Source of the DNA: Planctomycetota bacterium
GTDB taxonomy: Bacteria; Planctomycetota; J058
Assembly: GCA_019636275.1 (NCBI GenBank)
Contig: JAHBXY010000073.1
Location: 1 to 42,221 of the forward strand
Direction: 5' to 3'
DNA length: 42,221 nt
The translations under genes were made by a program, and so were the position numbers. The first letter of the stretch is position 1. Each line of letters begins with the position of its first letter. Below are positions 6,659-15,343 of this stretch, piece after piece. The notes beneath the pieces are model-generated. The model made no database searches and was not told where the DNA came from. It saw nothing but the letters and a program-made list of their open reading frames with translations.

Positions 6659-7449
6659 CGCTGGTCGAGTGCCGCGTCCCCGAGCTGCGCGCGACGGTCC
6701 GCGGGCTCGCGCTCGGCTTCGACCACGTGATGGCCCCCGGCGCGCCGCCCTTCGTCGTCGACCGCGACGCGGCGGGCGACCTCGTGCTCACGCGCGGCGG
6801 CGCGCGCCTCCACGCGGGCCCCGACCCGGGGCGGCTCCTGGCCAACCTCGAGGTCGCCCTCGACGCCGAGGCGCCGCGCCTCCTCGCCGGCCGCTGCGCC
6901 TTCCACGCGGCGGCCGCCGCCGGGCCCGAGGGGGCGGTGCTCGTCGCCGGGGCCTCGTGGGCCGGCAAGTCGACCCTGGCCACGGCGCTCGTCGCGCGGG
7001 GCCTGGCCTACCTCACCGACGACACGGCCCTCGTCGACGACGAGGGCCGCGTGCTCCCCTTCCCGCGCCGGATCGGCCTCCGGCCCGGAACGCTCGCCCT
7101 GGTCGAGGCGCCGCCCGACCGCTTCGAGCGCGTGGGCTACGACCTCGACGACCACCCGCCAATCGAGTACCTCGTGCCCCTGGCCACCGCCGACGCCCCC
7201 ACGCCCGTGCGCGTGCTCGCGTTCCTCGAGCGCGCCGGCGCGGCGCTGGCGTGCCGCGACCTGTCGGCGGCCGAGGCCACGGCCCGCCTCGTGGCCCACG
7301 CGCTGCAGCGCGACGACCCGGCGCGCGACCTGCGGCGCGCGTCGCGCGTCGTCGCCGGGGCGCCGGCCCGGCTCCTCGTCACCGGCGGCGGACCGGGGGA
7401 GCTCGCCCGGGCGCTGCTCGCGCGGCTGGCGGGTACGATGGCCCCATGA
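6655..7449 (+). CDS. HPr-kinase-like P-loop protein of a peptide cluster
   Basis: The 264-residue protein has a Walker A motif G-A-S-W-A-G-K-S-T-L at about residues 98-107, followed by a T-D-D-T-A-L-V-D-D segment in the place of the Walker B/acidic site of HPr serine kinases. The N-terminal half lacks the phosphatase domain of true HprK and no HPr gene is near. Shortened HprK-like proteins are known beside PqqD-like proteins and nucleotidyltransferases, for example in lasso-peptide clusters where the homologue phosphorylates the peptide's C-terminal serine. Here it overlaps the radical SAM gene by GTGA and the next gene by ATGA, so all three are likely made together. A role in phosphorylating the peptide is inference: the tails end in Gly rather than Ser. 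Confidence 0.78.
   Translation: MTLVECRVPELRATVRGLALGFDHVMAPGAPPFVVDRDAAGDLVLTRGGARLHAGPDPGRLLANLEVALDAEAPRLLAGRCAFHAAAAAGPEGAVLVAGASWAGKSTLATALVARGLAYLTDDTALVDDEGRVLPFPRRIGLRPGTLALVEAPPDRFERVGYDLDDHPPIEYLVPLATADAPTPVRVLAFLERAGAALACRDLSAAEATARLVAHALQRDDPARDLRRASRVVAGAPARLLVTGGGPGELARALLARLAGTMAP
7434..7439 (+). promoter_or_regulatory. Internal -10-like TACGAT six bases before the EEP gene
   Basis: TACGAT lies inside the 3' end of the kinase gene and is followed by six bases and the ATG at 7446. No -35 box was found. It may provide extra transcription of the last gene. Confidence 0.3.
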
Positions 7450-8237
7450 GCCGGCTCACGGTGATGACCTGGAACGTGCTCTTCGGCGGGCAGGAGCGCT
7501 TCCAGGCCATCGTCGACCTGGTCGCCGCGCGCCGCCCGGACGTGCTCGTGCTCCAGGAGTGCCTGGGCTGGGAGGAGGGCGACCGCTTCGCGCGCGTGGC
7601 CACCGCGCTCGACCTGCCGCCCACCCCGCCGCACGCCCACCTCGGCCGCGGCCGCCCGCGCGGCAGCGGCGCCTGCTACCACGTCGCCGTCTACAGCCGC
7701 CTGCCGCTCCGGCGCGTGGTCGACCACGCCGACCCGGCGCGCCTCGGGCACGTCGTGGTCGAGGCCCACCTCGAGGCCTGGGGCCGGCCGCTGGTCCTCC
7801 TCGGCACGCACTTCGACGCCCACGACGAGGACCTGCGCCTGGTCGAGGCGCGCTACGTGGGCGGCCTCGTGCGCGCGGCCGGCCCGGGGCTGGCGCTGCT
7901 CGTGGGCGACCTCAACTCGCTCTCGCGGCGCGACCCCTACCCCCCCGACCTCGAGGACCTCCTGCGCCGGGCGGAGGTGACGAAGTACGGCCTGCCGCCG
8001 CGCTTCGACGTCATGGACGAGCTCCTGGCGCAGGGCTGGGTCGACGCCCTGCGCCTGCGCCCGGCCGACGCGCGCTGGGTCACGGCCCCGCGCGAGCGGC
8101 GCGGTGTGCGCTTCGACGCGCGCACCGACTACGTGCTGACGTCGCCCGACCTGGCCGCCCGGCTGGTCGCGGCCGAGGTCGTCCCCTGCGCCGGCGTGTC
8201 GGACCACGAGCCGGTCGTGGCCACGTTCGACGGCTGA
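7446..8237 (+). CDS. Endonuclease/exonuclease/phosphatase-fold hydrolase
   Basis: This 263-residue protein has the signature of the EEP superfamily: T-W-N-V-L-F near residue 8 (metal-ligating Asn), L-Q-E-C at about 37-40 (metal-binding Glu), G-T-H-F-D, G-D-L-N-S at about 155 and S-D-H-E-P-V near the C-terminus (catalytic Asp-His). There is no signal peptide, so it acts in the cytoplasm. EEP enzymes cleave nucleic-acid phosphodiesters, phosphoinositides or phosphate esters, and the substrate cannot be read from sequence. The start ATG overlaps the stop of the kinase gene (ATGA), which makes co-translation likely. Its place in the cluster would fit a phosphate-ester hydrolase acting on a tailored peptide or nucleotide, but it could be a passenger. 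Confidence 0.85.
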   Translation: MSRLTVMTWNVLFGGQERFQAIVDLVAARRPDVLVLQECLGWEEGDRFARVATALDLPPTPPHAHLGRGRPRGSGACYHVAVYSRLPLRRVVDHADPARLGHVVVEAHLEAWGRPLVLLGTHFDAHDEDLRLVEARYVGGLVRAAGPGLALLVGDLNSLSRRDPYPPDLEDLLRRAEVTKYGLPPRFDVMDELLAQGWVDALRLRPADARWVTAPRERRGVRFDARTDYVLTSPDLAARLVAAEVVPCAGVSDHEPVVATFDG

Positions 8238-8330
8238 CCCGGGTCGCGCCCGAGCGTGTTGCGGCTGGTGCGCGGCGGCCTGGCGCCGTAGGCTCGCCCC
8301 CCGCGCGCCCCGGTCGCGCAGGAGCCCGCC

Positions 8331-10199
8331 ATGCGCCCCCTCCCCAGGTCCCCCCGCCTCCTCGCCCTGGCCCTGGCCCTGGTCGTCGTCGCCGGGGCCC
8401 GCGCCCAGGAGGCGGCGCCGCGCGCCCTGGGCGAGCGGCTGCCCACGACGACCCACACGATCCAGGAGATCCAGGGGGCGGGCCACCGCTCGCCGCTCGT
8501 CGGGACGGCGGTGGTGGACGTCGTGGGCGTCGTGACCGCGGTCACGTCGACGGCCTTCGTCTTCCAGGCGCTCCCCGACGACGACCCGGGCACGTCCGAC
8601 GCGCTCTACGTGCACGTCGGGCGCGGCTTCGCCGCCCTGCCGGCGGTCGGCGACGAGGTCGCCGTGTCGGGGAAGGTGCTCGAGTACGCCCCGCGCGTCG
8701 CCGGCGCCGTGCCCGAGGGCGCCCTCACGCAGACGCAGCTCGAGCGGCCGCTGCAGGTGCGCGTGCTGGCCTCGGGCGCGCCGCTGCCGCCGGCGATCGT
8801 GGTCGGGGCCAGCGGCCGCATGCCGCCCACGCGCGCGGTGGCCCCGGCCGACCTCGAGGCCTGGGACCCGCTCGAGCACCCGCTCGACTTCTGGGAGTCG
8901 CTCGAGCACATGCGCGTCGTCGTGCAGGACGCCTTCGTCGTCGGGCCCACCGCGCACGCCGAGTTCTTCGTGGTCCCCGAGGGCGGCGAGGGCTACCCCG
9001 GCCGCACGGCGCGCGGCGGCGTGCTCCTGGCCAACGAGCACGGCCAGCCCTGCGCGGGCCTGATCGTCGTCGACAACCCGCCGGGGACGCGCCTGCCGAC
9101 GGTCACCGTCGGCGACCGCGTGGCCCGGCTCGAGGGCGTCCTCGTGCCCGACGCCACGCGCCCGGCGCGCGTGCTCGCGCTCTCGCTCGAGGGGCTTGCG
9201 CGCGGCGACCTGCCGCGCACGCCGACCCGCCTCGTGAGCGACGACGAGCACCTGACCCTCGGCAGCTTCAACGTGGAGAACTTCTCCGCCGCGAGCCCGG
9301 CGCGCGCCGACGACCTCGCGCGCGGCGTCGTGCGCTGGATGCGCAGCCCCGCGATCGTGGCCCTGCAGGAGGTCATGGACGAGGACGGCCCGGGCGCGCC
9401 CGGCAAGCCCGGCCACAGCGACGTCGTCAGCGCCGCGGCGACCTACGAGGTCCTGTGCAAGGCGATCGCGGCCCAGGGCGGCCCGAGCTACCGCTGGACC
9501 GACGTGGCGCCGCTCCCGCACGGCGAGGGCGGCCAGCCCGGCGGGAACATCCGCGTCGGCTTCCTGTGGGACCCGGCGCGCGTGACGTTCGAGCCGCGCG
9601 GCCAGGCGGGCCCCCTCGACGCCAACCGCGTCGAACTGCACGACGGCCGCGCGCGCCTGGCCCTGAACCCGGGGCGCGTCGAGCCGCAGGACCCGGCCTT
9701 CGAGGCCACGCGCCGCACGCTGGCCGCCGAGTTCGGCTTCCGCGGGCGCACGGTCGTGGTCCTCAACAGCCACTTCACCTCGCGGCGCGCCGACGACCCG
9801 GCCTTCGGCCCGCGCCAGCCGCCCGTGCTCCACAGCGAGCCGGCGCGGCTGGGGCAGGCGCGGGCGGTCCACCGCTTCGTGCGCGCGCTGGCCGAGGCCG
9901 ACCCGCAGGCGACGATCCTGCACCTCGGCGACTGCAACGACTTCGAGTTCCGGCCGGCCCTGAAGGCGCTCGCCGGCGACGTGCTCGAGGTCCTGGCCCT
10001 GCGCCTGCCGCCCGGCGAGCGCTACAGCTACATCTACCAGGGCACGTCGCAGGCCCTCGACCACGCGCTCCTGGGCGGCCCGCTGCGCGGGGCGACGGAG
10101 GGCGTCGAGGTGGAGTACGTGCACGTGTGCGCCGAGTACCCCGAGCGGAGCAGGGTCAGCGACCACGACCCGCTCGTCGTGCGGCTGCGGCTGCCGTAG
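8331..10199 (+). CDS. Secreted ExeM/NucH-like endonuclease
   Basis: The 622-residue protein starts with a signal peptide (positive N-terminus, Leu/Ala/Val core, A-R-A-Q at about 23-26). Residues about 45-290 look like an OB-fold nucleic-acid-binding region (H-T-I-Q-E-I-Q-G-A-G-H-R-S-P-L near the start, a hallmark of extracellular nucleases of the ExeM group). Residues about 303-622 are an EEP catalytic domain with L-G-S-F-N-V-E-N-F-S, L-Q-E-V, G-D-C-N-D-F-E and S-D-H-D-P-L-V-V. It should degrade extracellular DNA for nutrients or biofilm turnover. A TAGGCT box near 8290 and a GCAGGAG ribosome binding site six bases before the ATG give it an ordinary leader, unlike the leaderless genes nearby. 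It is a distant relative of the preceding protein only at fold level. Confidence 0.85.
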   Translation: MRPLPRSPRLLALALALVVVAGARAQEAAPRALGERLPTTTHTIQEIQGAGHRSPLVGTAVVDVVGVVTAVTSTAFVFQALPDDDPGTSDALYVHVGRGFAALPAVGDEVAVSGKVLEYAPRVAGAVPEGALTQTQLERPLQVRVLASGAPLPPAIVVGASGRMPPTRAVAPADLEAWDPLEHPLDFWESLEHMRVVVQDAFVVGPTAHAEFFVVPEGGEGYPGRTARGGVLLANEHGQPCAGLIVVDNPPGTRLPTVTVGDRVARLEGVLVPDATRPARVLALSLEGLARGDLPRTPTRLVSDDEHLTLGSFNVENFSAASPARADDLARGVVRWMRSPAIVALQEVMDEDGPGAPGKPGHSDVVSAAATYEVLCKAIAAQGGPSYRWTDVAPLPHGEGGQPGGNIRVGFLWDPARVTFEPRGQAGPLDANRVELHDGRARLALNPGRVEPQDPAFEATRRTLAAEFGFRGRTVVVLNSHFTSRRADDPAFGPRQPPVLHSEPARLGQARAVHRFVRALAEADPQATILHLGDCNDFEFRPALKALAGDVLEVLALRLPPGERYSYIYQGTSQALDHALLGGPLRGATEGVEVEYVHVCAEYPERSRVSDHDPLVVRLRLP

Positions 10200-10203
10200 C
10201 GCC

Positions 10204-10986
10204 GTGGCGCGGGAGCGCGACGAGGGGCCGCGGGCCGGCGGGCTGGCGAAGGCGCGCTACTGCGCCGACTGCGCCAGCTGGCGCGTCGAGACGCCGTGCC
10301 CGGTGTGCGGCGCGGACCTGCTGCTCGACGACGAGGACGAGGACGCCGCGACCGCGGCGCCGCCGGGCGGCGTGGCGCTGGGGCCGACGCGGGGCGAGTT
10401 CACCCTGCGCCTCGGCCGCGAGGTCCTGCGCGCCGCGCCCGGGGCCCTCGTGTGCGCGACGCTCGTCGGCGGCGTGCTCGCCGCGCAGACCCTCCTGCCC
10501 TTCGGCGACCTCGACTGGCCGCCGAAGATCGTGGCCGGGTTCATCGCCTGCGCGTGGCTGCTCGAGCGCGCCCGCTCGGCGCGCACGCAGGGCTCCGACC
10601 TCGACATGGTGGCGCTCGGCGGCGTGCTCCTGCGGGCGCTCTACCTCCTGCCGGCGCTGGTCGGGATCCTGACCCTCCACTGGGCGGCGATCCCCGTGGC
10701 GGCGGTCTTCGCGCTCCTGGGCCCGCTGCTCCTCGCGGCGCTCGCGGGCGAGGAGCCGCTGAGCGACCTGGGCCCGCGGACGCTCCTGCAGGCGTTCCTG
10801 GCCACCGACGGCTACGCCCGCTACGCCACGCTCACGGCCGCGGGCCTCGCGGCCATGCTCGTCCCGCTCGGCTGGGACGACGGCGACCCGCTGTGGCGCG
10901 CGCCGCTGATCGGCCTCGGCGCTGCGCTCGCGGGCACGGCGGCCGGGCTGGCGCGCCGGTCGGCGGAGCGGACGCCGGAGGCCTGA
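10204..10986 (+). CDS. Membrane protein with N-terminal zinc-ribbon
   Basis: A 260-residue protein beginning with GTG four bases after the nuclease gene, so probably in its operon. Cys at 20, 23, 32 and 35 form two C-x2-C knuckles of a zinc ribbon. An acidic linker (L-L-D-D-E-D-E-D) follows. The rest is hydrophobic with about four to six membrane segments: around residues 80-100, 108-122, 137-160, 160-180, 208-224 and 235-252. No family with a known activity was recognised. It may be a membrane sensor or scaffold. Confidence 0.7.
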   Translation: MARERDEGPRAGGLAKARYCADCASWRVETPCPVCGADLLLDDEDEDAATAAPPGGVALGPTRGEFTLRLGREVLRAAPGALVCATLVGGVLAAQTLLPFGDLDWPPKIVAGFIACAWLLERARSARTQGSDLDMVALGGVLLRALYLLPALVGILTLHWAAIPVAAVFALLGPLLLAALAGEEPLSDLGPRTLLQAFLATDGYARYATLTAAGLAAMLVPLGWDDGDPLWRAPLIGLGAALAGTAAGLARRSAERTPEA

Positions 10987-11012
10987 CCGCGGCCCGCCGG
11001 CCGGGCTACGAT
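10984..11012 (+). promoter_or_regulatory. Promoter-like TGACCG-N17-TACGAT before tex
   Basis: TACGAT (11007-11012) is preceded by a weak -35 box (TGACCG, 10984-10989) at 17 bases and followed by six bases and GTG 11019. The arrangement again implies a leaderless transcript. Confidence 0.4.
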
Positions 11013-11018
11013 CCGCGC

Positions 11019-13244
11019 GTGAGCGAAGCCGCCGCCCTCGCCCCTGCCGTCGCGCGCGAGCTCGCCCTGCCCCCGCGCGGGGTCGCGGCGGCCCTGGCGC
11101 TGTTCGCCGACGGGGCCACCGTCCCGTTCGTGGCCCGCTACCGCAAGGAGGCCACGGGCGGGCTCGACGAGGTGCAGCTCCGGAGCCTGCAGGAGCGCCA
11201 CGCCGCCCTGGTCGAGCTCGAGCGGCGGCGGGCCGCGGTCCTGGCGGCGATCGAGGAGCAGGGGCAGCTCACGCCGGACCTGCGCGCCCGGCTCGCGGGC
11301 TGCGCCACGCGCGCCGAGCTCGAGGACCTGTACCTGCCCTTCAAGAAGAAGCGCCGCACGCGCGCCAGCCAGGCCCGCGAGCGCGGCCTCGAGCCGCTGG
11401 CCCGGCGCCTCCGCGCGCAGCCCGACGGGGGCGACCCGGCGCGCGAGGCCGCGGCCTTCGTCGACGCCGCCCGCGGCGTGCCGACGCCTGCCGACGCCCT
11501 CGCCGGGGCGCGGGACATCGTGGCCGAGGAGGTCGCCGAGGACCCCGCCTGCCGCGCGCTCGTCCGCGACGTCATGGCGCGCGAGGGGCTCCTCGTGGCC
11601 GCGCCGCGCCGACGCAAGAAGACGGCCGGCGGCGCGACCGACGACGCCGCGCGCGGCAAGTTCGCCGACTACGAGGCCTACCGCGAGCTCGTGGCCCGGG
11701 CGCCGTCGCACCGCGTCCTGGCCGTGCTCCGCGGCGAGCGCGAGGAGGCGCTCACGGTGAAGGTGACGGTCGACGAGGAGCGGCTCCTGCCCGGGCTCCT
11801 CGCGCGCGCCGGGCACCGCCCGCGCTCGCCGTTCGGAAGCGAGCTGGCGGCGGCGGTCGAGGACGGCCTCGGCCGGCTGCTCCTGCCGGGCGTCGAGACC
11901 GACGTGCGCGCCGCGCTGAAGGAGCGCGCCGACCGCGACGCCGTGGCCGTGTTCGGCCAGAACCTGCGCCACAAGCTGCTCGCCGCGCCGCTCGGCCCGC
12001 GGCCGGTCGTCGGGGTCGACCCGGGCCTGCGCACCGGCTGCAAGCTGGCCGCCGTGGACGCGAGCGGCGCCTTCCGCGGCGAGGCCGTGGTCCACCTCGC
12101 CCGCGGCGGCCCGGCGCTCGAGCAGGCGGGGCGCGACCTCGTGGCCTTCGTCCGCCGCCACCTGGGCGCGGCGCTCGACGACCCGGCGCCGGTGCCGGCG
12201 GCCGTCGCCGTGGGCAACGGCACGGCCGGGCGCGAGGCCGAGGCGTTCGCGCGCGAGGCGCTGGCGCGGGCCGGGCTGTCGCGGGTCCCGGTCGTCTCGG
12301 TCGACGAGGCGGGGGCGAGCGTCTACAGCGCGTCGGACCTGGCGCGGCGCGAGCTGCCCGACCTCGACGTGACCGTGCGCGGGGCGGTGTCGATCGCCCG
12401 CCGCCTGCAGGACCCGCTGGCCGAGCTGGTCAAGCTCGACCCGCGCTCGATCGGCGTCGGCCAGTACCAGCACGACGTCGACCCGCGGCTGCTCGAGCAG
12501 GCGCTGGCCGACGTCGTCGAGAGCTGCGTGAACCAGGTGGGCGTCGAGCTGAACACCGCCAGCGCGGCGCTCCTCGGCCACGTGGCGGGGATCGGCCCGA
12601 AGCTGGCCGAGCGGGTCGTGGCCCACCGCGAGCGCGCGGGCCCGTTCCGCGCGCGCGCCGACCTGCTCCTGGTCGCGGGCCTCGGGCCGCGGACGTTCGA
12701 GCAGTGCGCCGGCTTCCTCCGCGTGCGCGGCGGCCGCCACCCGCTCGACGCGTCGGCGGTCCACCCGGAGCGCTACGCGCTCGTCGAGCGCATGGCGCGG
12801 GACCAGGGCGTCGAGCTCGCCGCGCTCGTCGGCGACGCCGCGCGGGCGCGGGCGATCCCGCTCGCCCGCTACGCCTCGGCCGAGGTGGGCGAGCCCACGC
12901 TGCGCGACATCCTCGCCGAGCTGGAGAAGCCCGGGCGCGACCCGCGCGACCGCTTCGAGCCGCCCCGCTTCCGCGACGACGTGCGCGCCCCCGAGGACCT
13001 GCGGCCCGGGATGGCGCTCGAGGGCGTCGTCACCAACGTCGTCGCCTTCGGCGCCTTCGTGGACGTGGGCGTCCACCAGGACGGCCTCGTCCACGTCTCC
13101 GAGCTCGCCGACCGCTTCGTGCGCGACCCGGCCGAGGTCGTCCACGTCGGCCAGCGGCTGCAGGTCCGCGTCCTCTCGGTGGACCTGGCCCGGCGACGGA
13201 TCGCGCTCAGCGCGCGGTCGCCGGGCCCCCGGGGCCCGGGGTAG
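11019..13244 (+). CDS. tex: Tex-family S1 RNA-binding transcription accessory protein
   Basis: The 741-residue length is typical of Tex. An N-terminal helical region contains V-P-F-V-A-R-Y-R-K-E and E-D-L-Y-L-P-F-K-K-K-R-R-T-R, both diagnostic. A YqgF/RNase-H-like core begins with V-V-G-V-D-P-G-L-R-T-G-C-K at about residues 329-341. Tandem helix-hairpin-helix motifs (A-G-I-G-P-K-L-A and A-G-L-G-P-R-T-F) follow at about 525-570. An S1 domain closes the protein (G-V-V-T-N-V-V-A-F-G-A-F-V-D-V-G, about 668-690). Tex acts on nucleic acids during transcription and stress tolerance. The GTG at 11019 was selected because it lies six bases behind a TACGAT box and gives the standard N-terminus. The gene ends four bases before a convergent neighbour. 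Confidence 0.95.
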   Translation: MSEAAALAPAVARELALPPRGVAAALALFADGATVPFVARYRKEATGGLDEVQLRSLQERHAALVELERRRAAVLAAIEEQGQLTPDLRARLAGCATRAELEDLYLPFKKKRRTRASQARERGLEPLARRLRAQPDGGDPAREAAAFVDAARGVPTPADALAGARDIVAEEVAEDPACRALVRDVMAREGLLVAAPRRRKKTAGGATDDAARGKFADYEAYRELVARAPSHRVLAVLRGEREEALTVKVTVDEERLLPGLLARAGHRPRSPFGSELAAAVEDGLGRLLLPGVETDVRAALKERADRDAVAVFGQNLRHKLLAAPLGPRPVVGVDPGLRTGCKLAAVDASGAFRGEAVVHLARGGPALEQAGRDLVAFVRRHLGAALDDPAPVPAAVAVGNGTAGREAEAFAREALARAGLSRVPVVSVDEAGASVYSASDLARRELPDLDVTVRGAVSIARRLQDPLAELVKLDPRSIGVGQYQHDVDPRLLEQALADVVESCVNQVGVELNTASAALLGHVAGIGPKLAERVVAHRERAGPFRARADLLLVAGLGPRTFEQCAGFLRVRGGRHPLDASAVHPERYALVERMARDQGVELAALVGDAARARAIPLARYASAEVGEPTLRDILAELEKPGRDPRDRFEPPRFRDDVRAPEDLRPGMALEGVVTNVVAFGAFVDVGVHQDGLVHVSELADRFVRDPAEVVHVGQRLQVRVLSVDLARRRIALSARSPGPRGPG

Positions 13245-13248
13245 CTCG

Positions 13249-15237
13249 CTACCAGCGCCCCGTCCGGTCGACGTTGGCCGGCAGGATCTCGTAGCCGTGC
13301 TGGAGCAGGCGCGGCCGGATCGGGTCGGCCGGGGGCCGGCTGAGCGAGTAGTGCGTCGGCGTCACGCCGAGCCCGGTCCAGCGCCAGCGCTCCTCGCTGG
13401 GCAGGCGGGAGAAGGACAGCTCGACGACCTCGCAGCGCCCCTCGCGCTCGAAGACGGCCCAGCCGGTGGCGACGAAGTTGTTGACCTCGTTCTGGCGGGG
13501 GAACGGCTTCATGACCTGGCCCGTCTGCGAGAACGACAGGCGGCGCAGGGTCCCGTACTTGGCGAGGTCGCCCAGGTTCACGCAGCGCTCGCGGTTGTCC
13601 GCGGCCCCGTACGTGTCGGGGAAGACGACCGCCGCGAGCTTCTTGGCCCAGAGGCGCTCGAGGTAGGTCTCGAGCGCGGCCTTGGTGCCGGGGCCGACCT
13701 CGAGCGTCAGCCGGCCGAAGGCCGGGGAGCGCTCGTCGACGTCGTACTCGGTGACGCCGACCTCGAGCTCGTGGGTCCCGACGGGGAGCGTGAGCAGCCA
13801 CTGCGCGAAGTGGAGGGCGGGGAGGTACTGCAGGTGGGTGGCGAAGGCCACCGTCTCGGGGTCAGGAAGGAGATCGAGGTGGACGGCGCCGACCTTGTCC
13901 AGCTCCAGCCCGCGGACCGTCGTGTAGACGGGGAGGCGGTTGATCGGGGCCTGCCGCCCGCCGATGCGGAAGCTGAAGTCGGGGCACACCGACACCATCT
14001 GGCCCACGTCCGCGTCGGGCCGCGCGGCCCCGAGCGAGCGGACCGAGCAGGACAGGTAGGCGACGAGGTGCAGGGGGCGGCCGGGGACGATCGTCGTCGT
14101 GACCTGGTCGGCGACCTCGCGGCCGAGGGTCTGCGGGCGGGAGAAGGCGACCACGCGGCGCATGTTGGCCCGGTGGAAGTCGCCGGTGATGAGGTGCTTG
14201 ATCGAGGTCAGGTGCTTGTCCACCGCCGCGCGCGCGGCCTGGTTCGCGGCCGCCAGGCCGGGGTTGCCGGGCTGGCAGGCGGCCACGGCGCGGGCCAGGC
14301 GCATGGCCTCGTTGGCCTCGTCGACGGTCGTGGCCGCCTCCGCGGCGAGGACCACGCCGCGGGCCAGCTCCGCCTCCTTGCCCCTGAGGCGGCCCTTGAT
14401 CTCGTAGATGCGCGGCAGGTAGTACTCGTTGAGCTGCTCGAGCGCCTTGTGCTCGAAGCGCGGCCGCGCGTTGCCGCCCCAGGGCAGGTCGGCGTAGCGG
14501 CCGCCCTTCTCCTCGGCGCCGTAGTACTTGAAGACGGCGGGGAAGCGGGCGGCGTCGGCGGCGATGCGTCGGTCGAGGTTCGCCTGGTCCAGGGCCTCGA
14601 GCTCCGCGACGCAGCCGAGCAGGCCCTCGGCCGAGACCTCGCGCGGGAAGTTCTGCAGGCGCTCGAAGATGGGGCGGTAGCTCGCGGCCAGGGCGGCGGC
14701 CTCGTCGGCGGACGCGCCCGGGCCGGCGGCCGGCGCCGCCGCCCCCTTGCGGTTGTCGGCGACGTGCTTGCGGCGGCTGGCGACGTACTCGCGGAAGGGC
14801 GCCAGGTCCTCCTGCGGCCAGCGGGCCTCGAGCTGGGCGACGGCGGCGGCGATCTCCTCCAGCTTCGCGGTCACCTCGGCCTCGAAGTCGGCCTGCCCCC
14901 AGCCGCCCTGCTGCAGGCGCTGGTCGAGCGCCCCGGCCCGCTGGCGGACGCCGAGCTGCGCGACGAGGAACTCGACCGGCACGACCTCGCCGGAGCCAGC
15001 CGCGCGGAGCTTCGACTCGTCGACCGTCTCCTCCATGCGCAGCCCGTCGACGAGGATCAGGTAGGTGGCGTTGCGGCGGTCGAAGCGCTGCACCTTGCCG
15101 CTGTACCAGCGGCCGTCGGTGCTCTGCATCTCGACCTGCTGGCCGACGTTGAACTTCGGCCGGGCCTGCTGCGCCGCCGCCGGGGTGGCGGCGGCGGCGA
15201 CGACCGCGACGAGCATGGGGGCGAAGACGGCGCGCAC
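13249..15237 (-). CDS. Secreted protein of unknown function with N-terminal SH3/Tudor-like domain
   Basis: A 662-residue protein with a signal peptide (hydrophobic A-P-M-L-V-A-V-V-A-A-A, cleavage near A-A-A-Q-Q). The mature start (F-N-V-G-Q-Q-V-E-M and W-Y-S-G-K-V) reads like a small beta-barrel of SH3, Tudor or agenet type. A long helical Glu/Ala-rich part follows, and the C-terminal half is mixed alpha/beta. No catalytic motif was identified. GTG 15237 is preferred over upstream starts because a full AGGAGG lies five bases before it and it gives a clean signal peptide. It is convergent with tex. Similar barrel-containing secreted proteins occur in several high-GC phyla, but I cannot name a family. 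Confidence 0.7.
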   Translation of the reverse strand: MRAVFAPMLVAVVAAAATPAAAQQARPKFNVGQQVEMQSTDGRWYSGKVQRFDRRNATYLILVDGLRMEETVDESKLRAAGSGEVVPVEFLVAQLGVRQRAGALDQRLQQGGWGQADFEAEVTAKLEEIAAAVAQLEARWPQEDLAPFREYVASRRKHVADNRKGAAAPAAGPGASADEAAALAASYRPIFERLQNFPREVSAEGLLGCVAELEALDQANLDRRIAADAARFPAVFKYYGAEEKGGRYADLPWGGNARPRFEHKALEQLNEYYLPRIYEIKGRLRGKEAELARGVVLAAEAATTVDEANEAMRLARAVAACQPGNPGLAAANQAARAAVDKHLTSIKHLITGDFHRANMRRVVAFSRPQTLGREVADQVTTTIVPGRPLHLVAYLSCSVRSLGAARPDADVGQMVSVCPDFSFRIGGRQAPINRLPVYTTVRGLELDKVGAVHLDLLPDPETVAFATHLQYLPALHFAQWLLTLPVGTHELEVGVTEYDVDERSPAFGRLTLEVGPGTKAALETYLERLWAKKLAAVVFPDTYGAADNRERCVNLGDLAKYGTLRRLSFSQTGQVMKPFPRQNEVNNFVATGWAVFEREGRCEVVELSFSRLPSEERWRWTGLGVTPTHYSLSRPPADPIRPRLLQHGYEILPANVDRTGRW

Positions 15238-15242
15238 GAGGA

Positions 15243-15248
15243 CCTCCT
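15243..15248 (-). promoter_or_regulatory. AGGAGG ribosome binding site fixing the GTG start at 15237
   Basis: On the minus strand AGGAGG is followed by five bases and GTG. This is among the strongest Shine-Dalgarno matches of the window and rules out the upstream ATG at 15291 as the preferred start. Confidence 0.65.
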
Positions 15249-15343
15249 GGTCGAATCGGGGCGCGAGCCTCGCACGGCGCGGGGAGAGCACAAGAAAGGG
15301 CCAGCCCCGCCCGCCCTCCGGGTGGCCAGTCGATCGGGTGGCT

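Noticed and set aside
3375..8237. Reading the peptide cluster as a lasso-peptide pathway because of the HprK-like and nucleotidyltransferase genes.
   Set aside because: There is no asparagine-synthetase-like cyclase, no transglutaminase-like leader protease and no lasso-type precursor; a radical SAM/SPASM enzyme is present instead.
7137..10166. A 1009-codon open frame on the minus strand.
   Set aside because: It is antisense to three well-supported genes with intact catalytic motifs, and its translation has no domain. Long antisense frames are expected at this GC content; the same applies to 34397-37678 on the minus strand.
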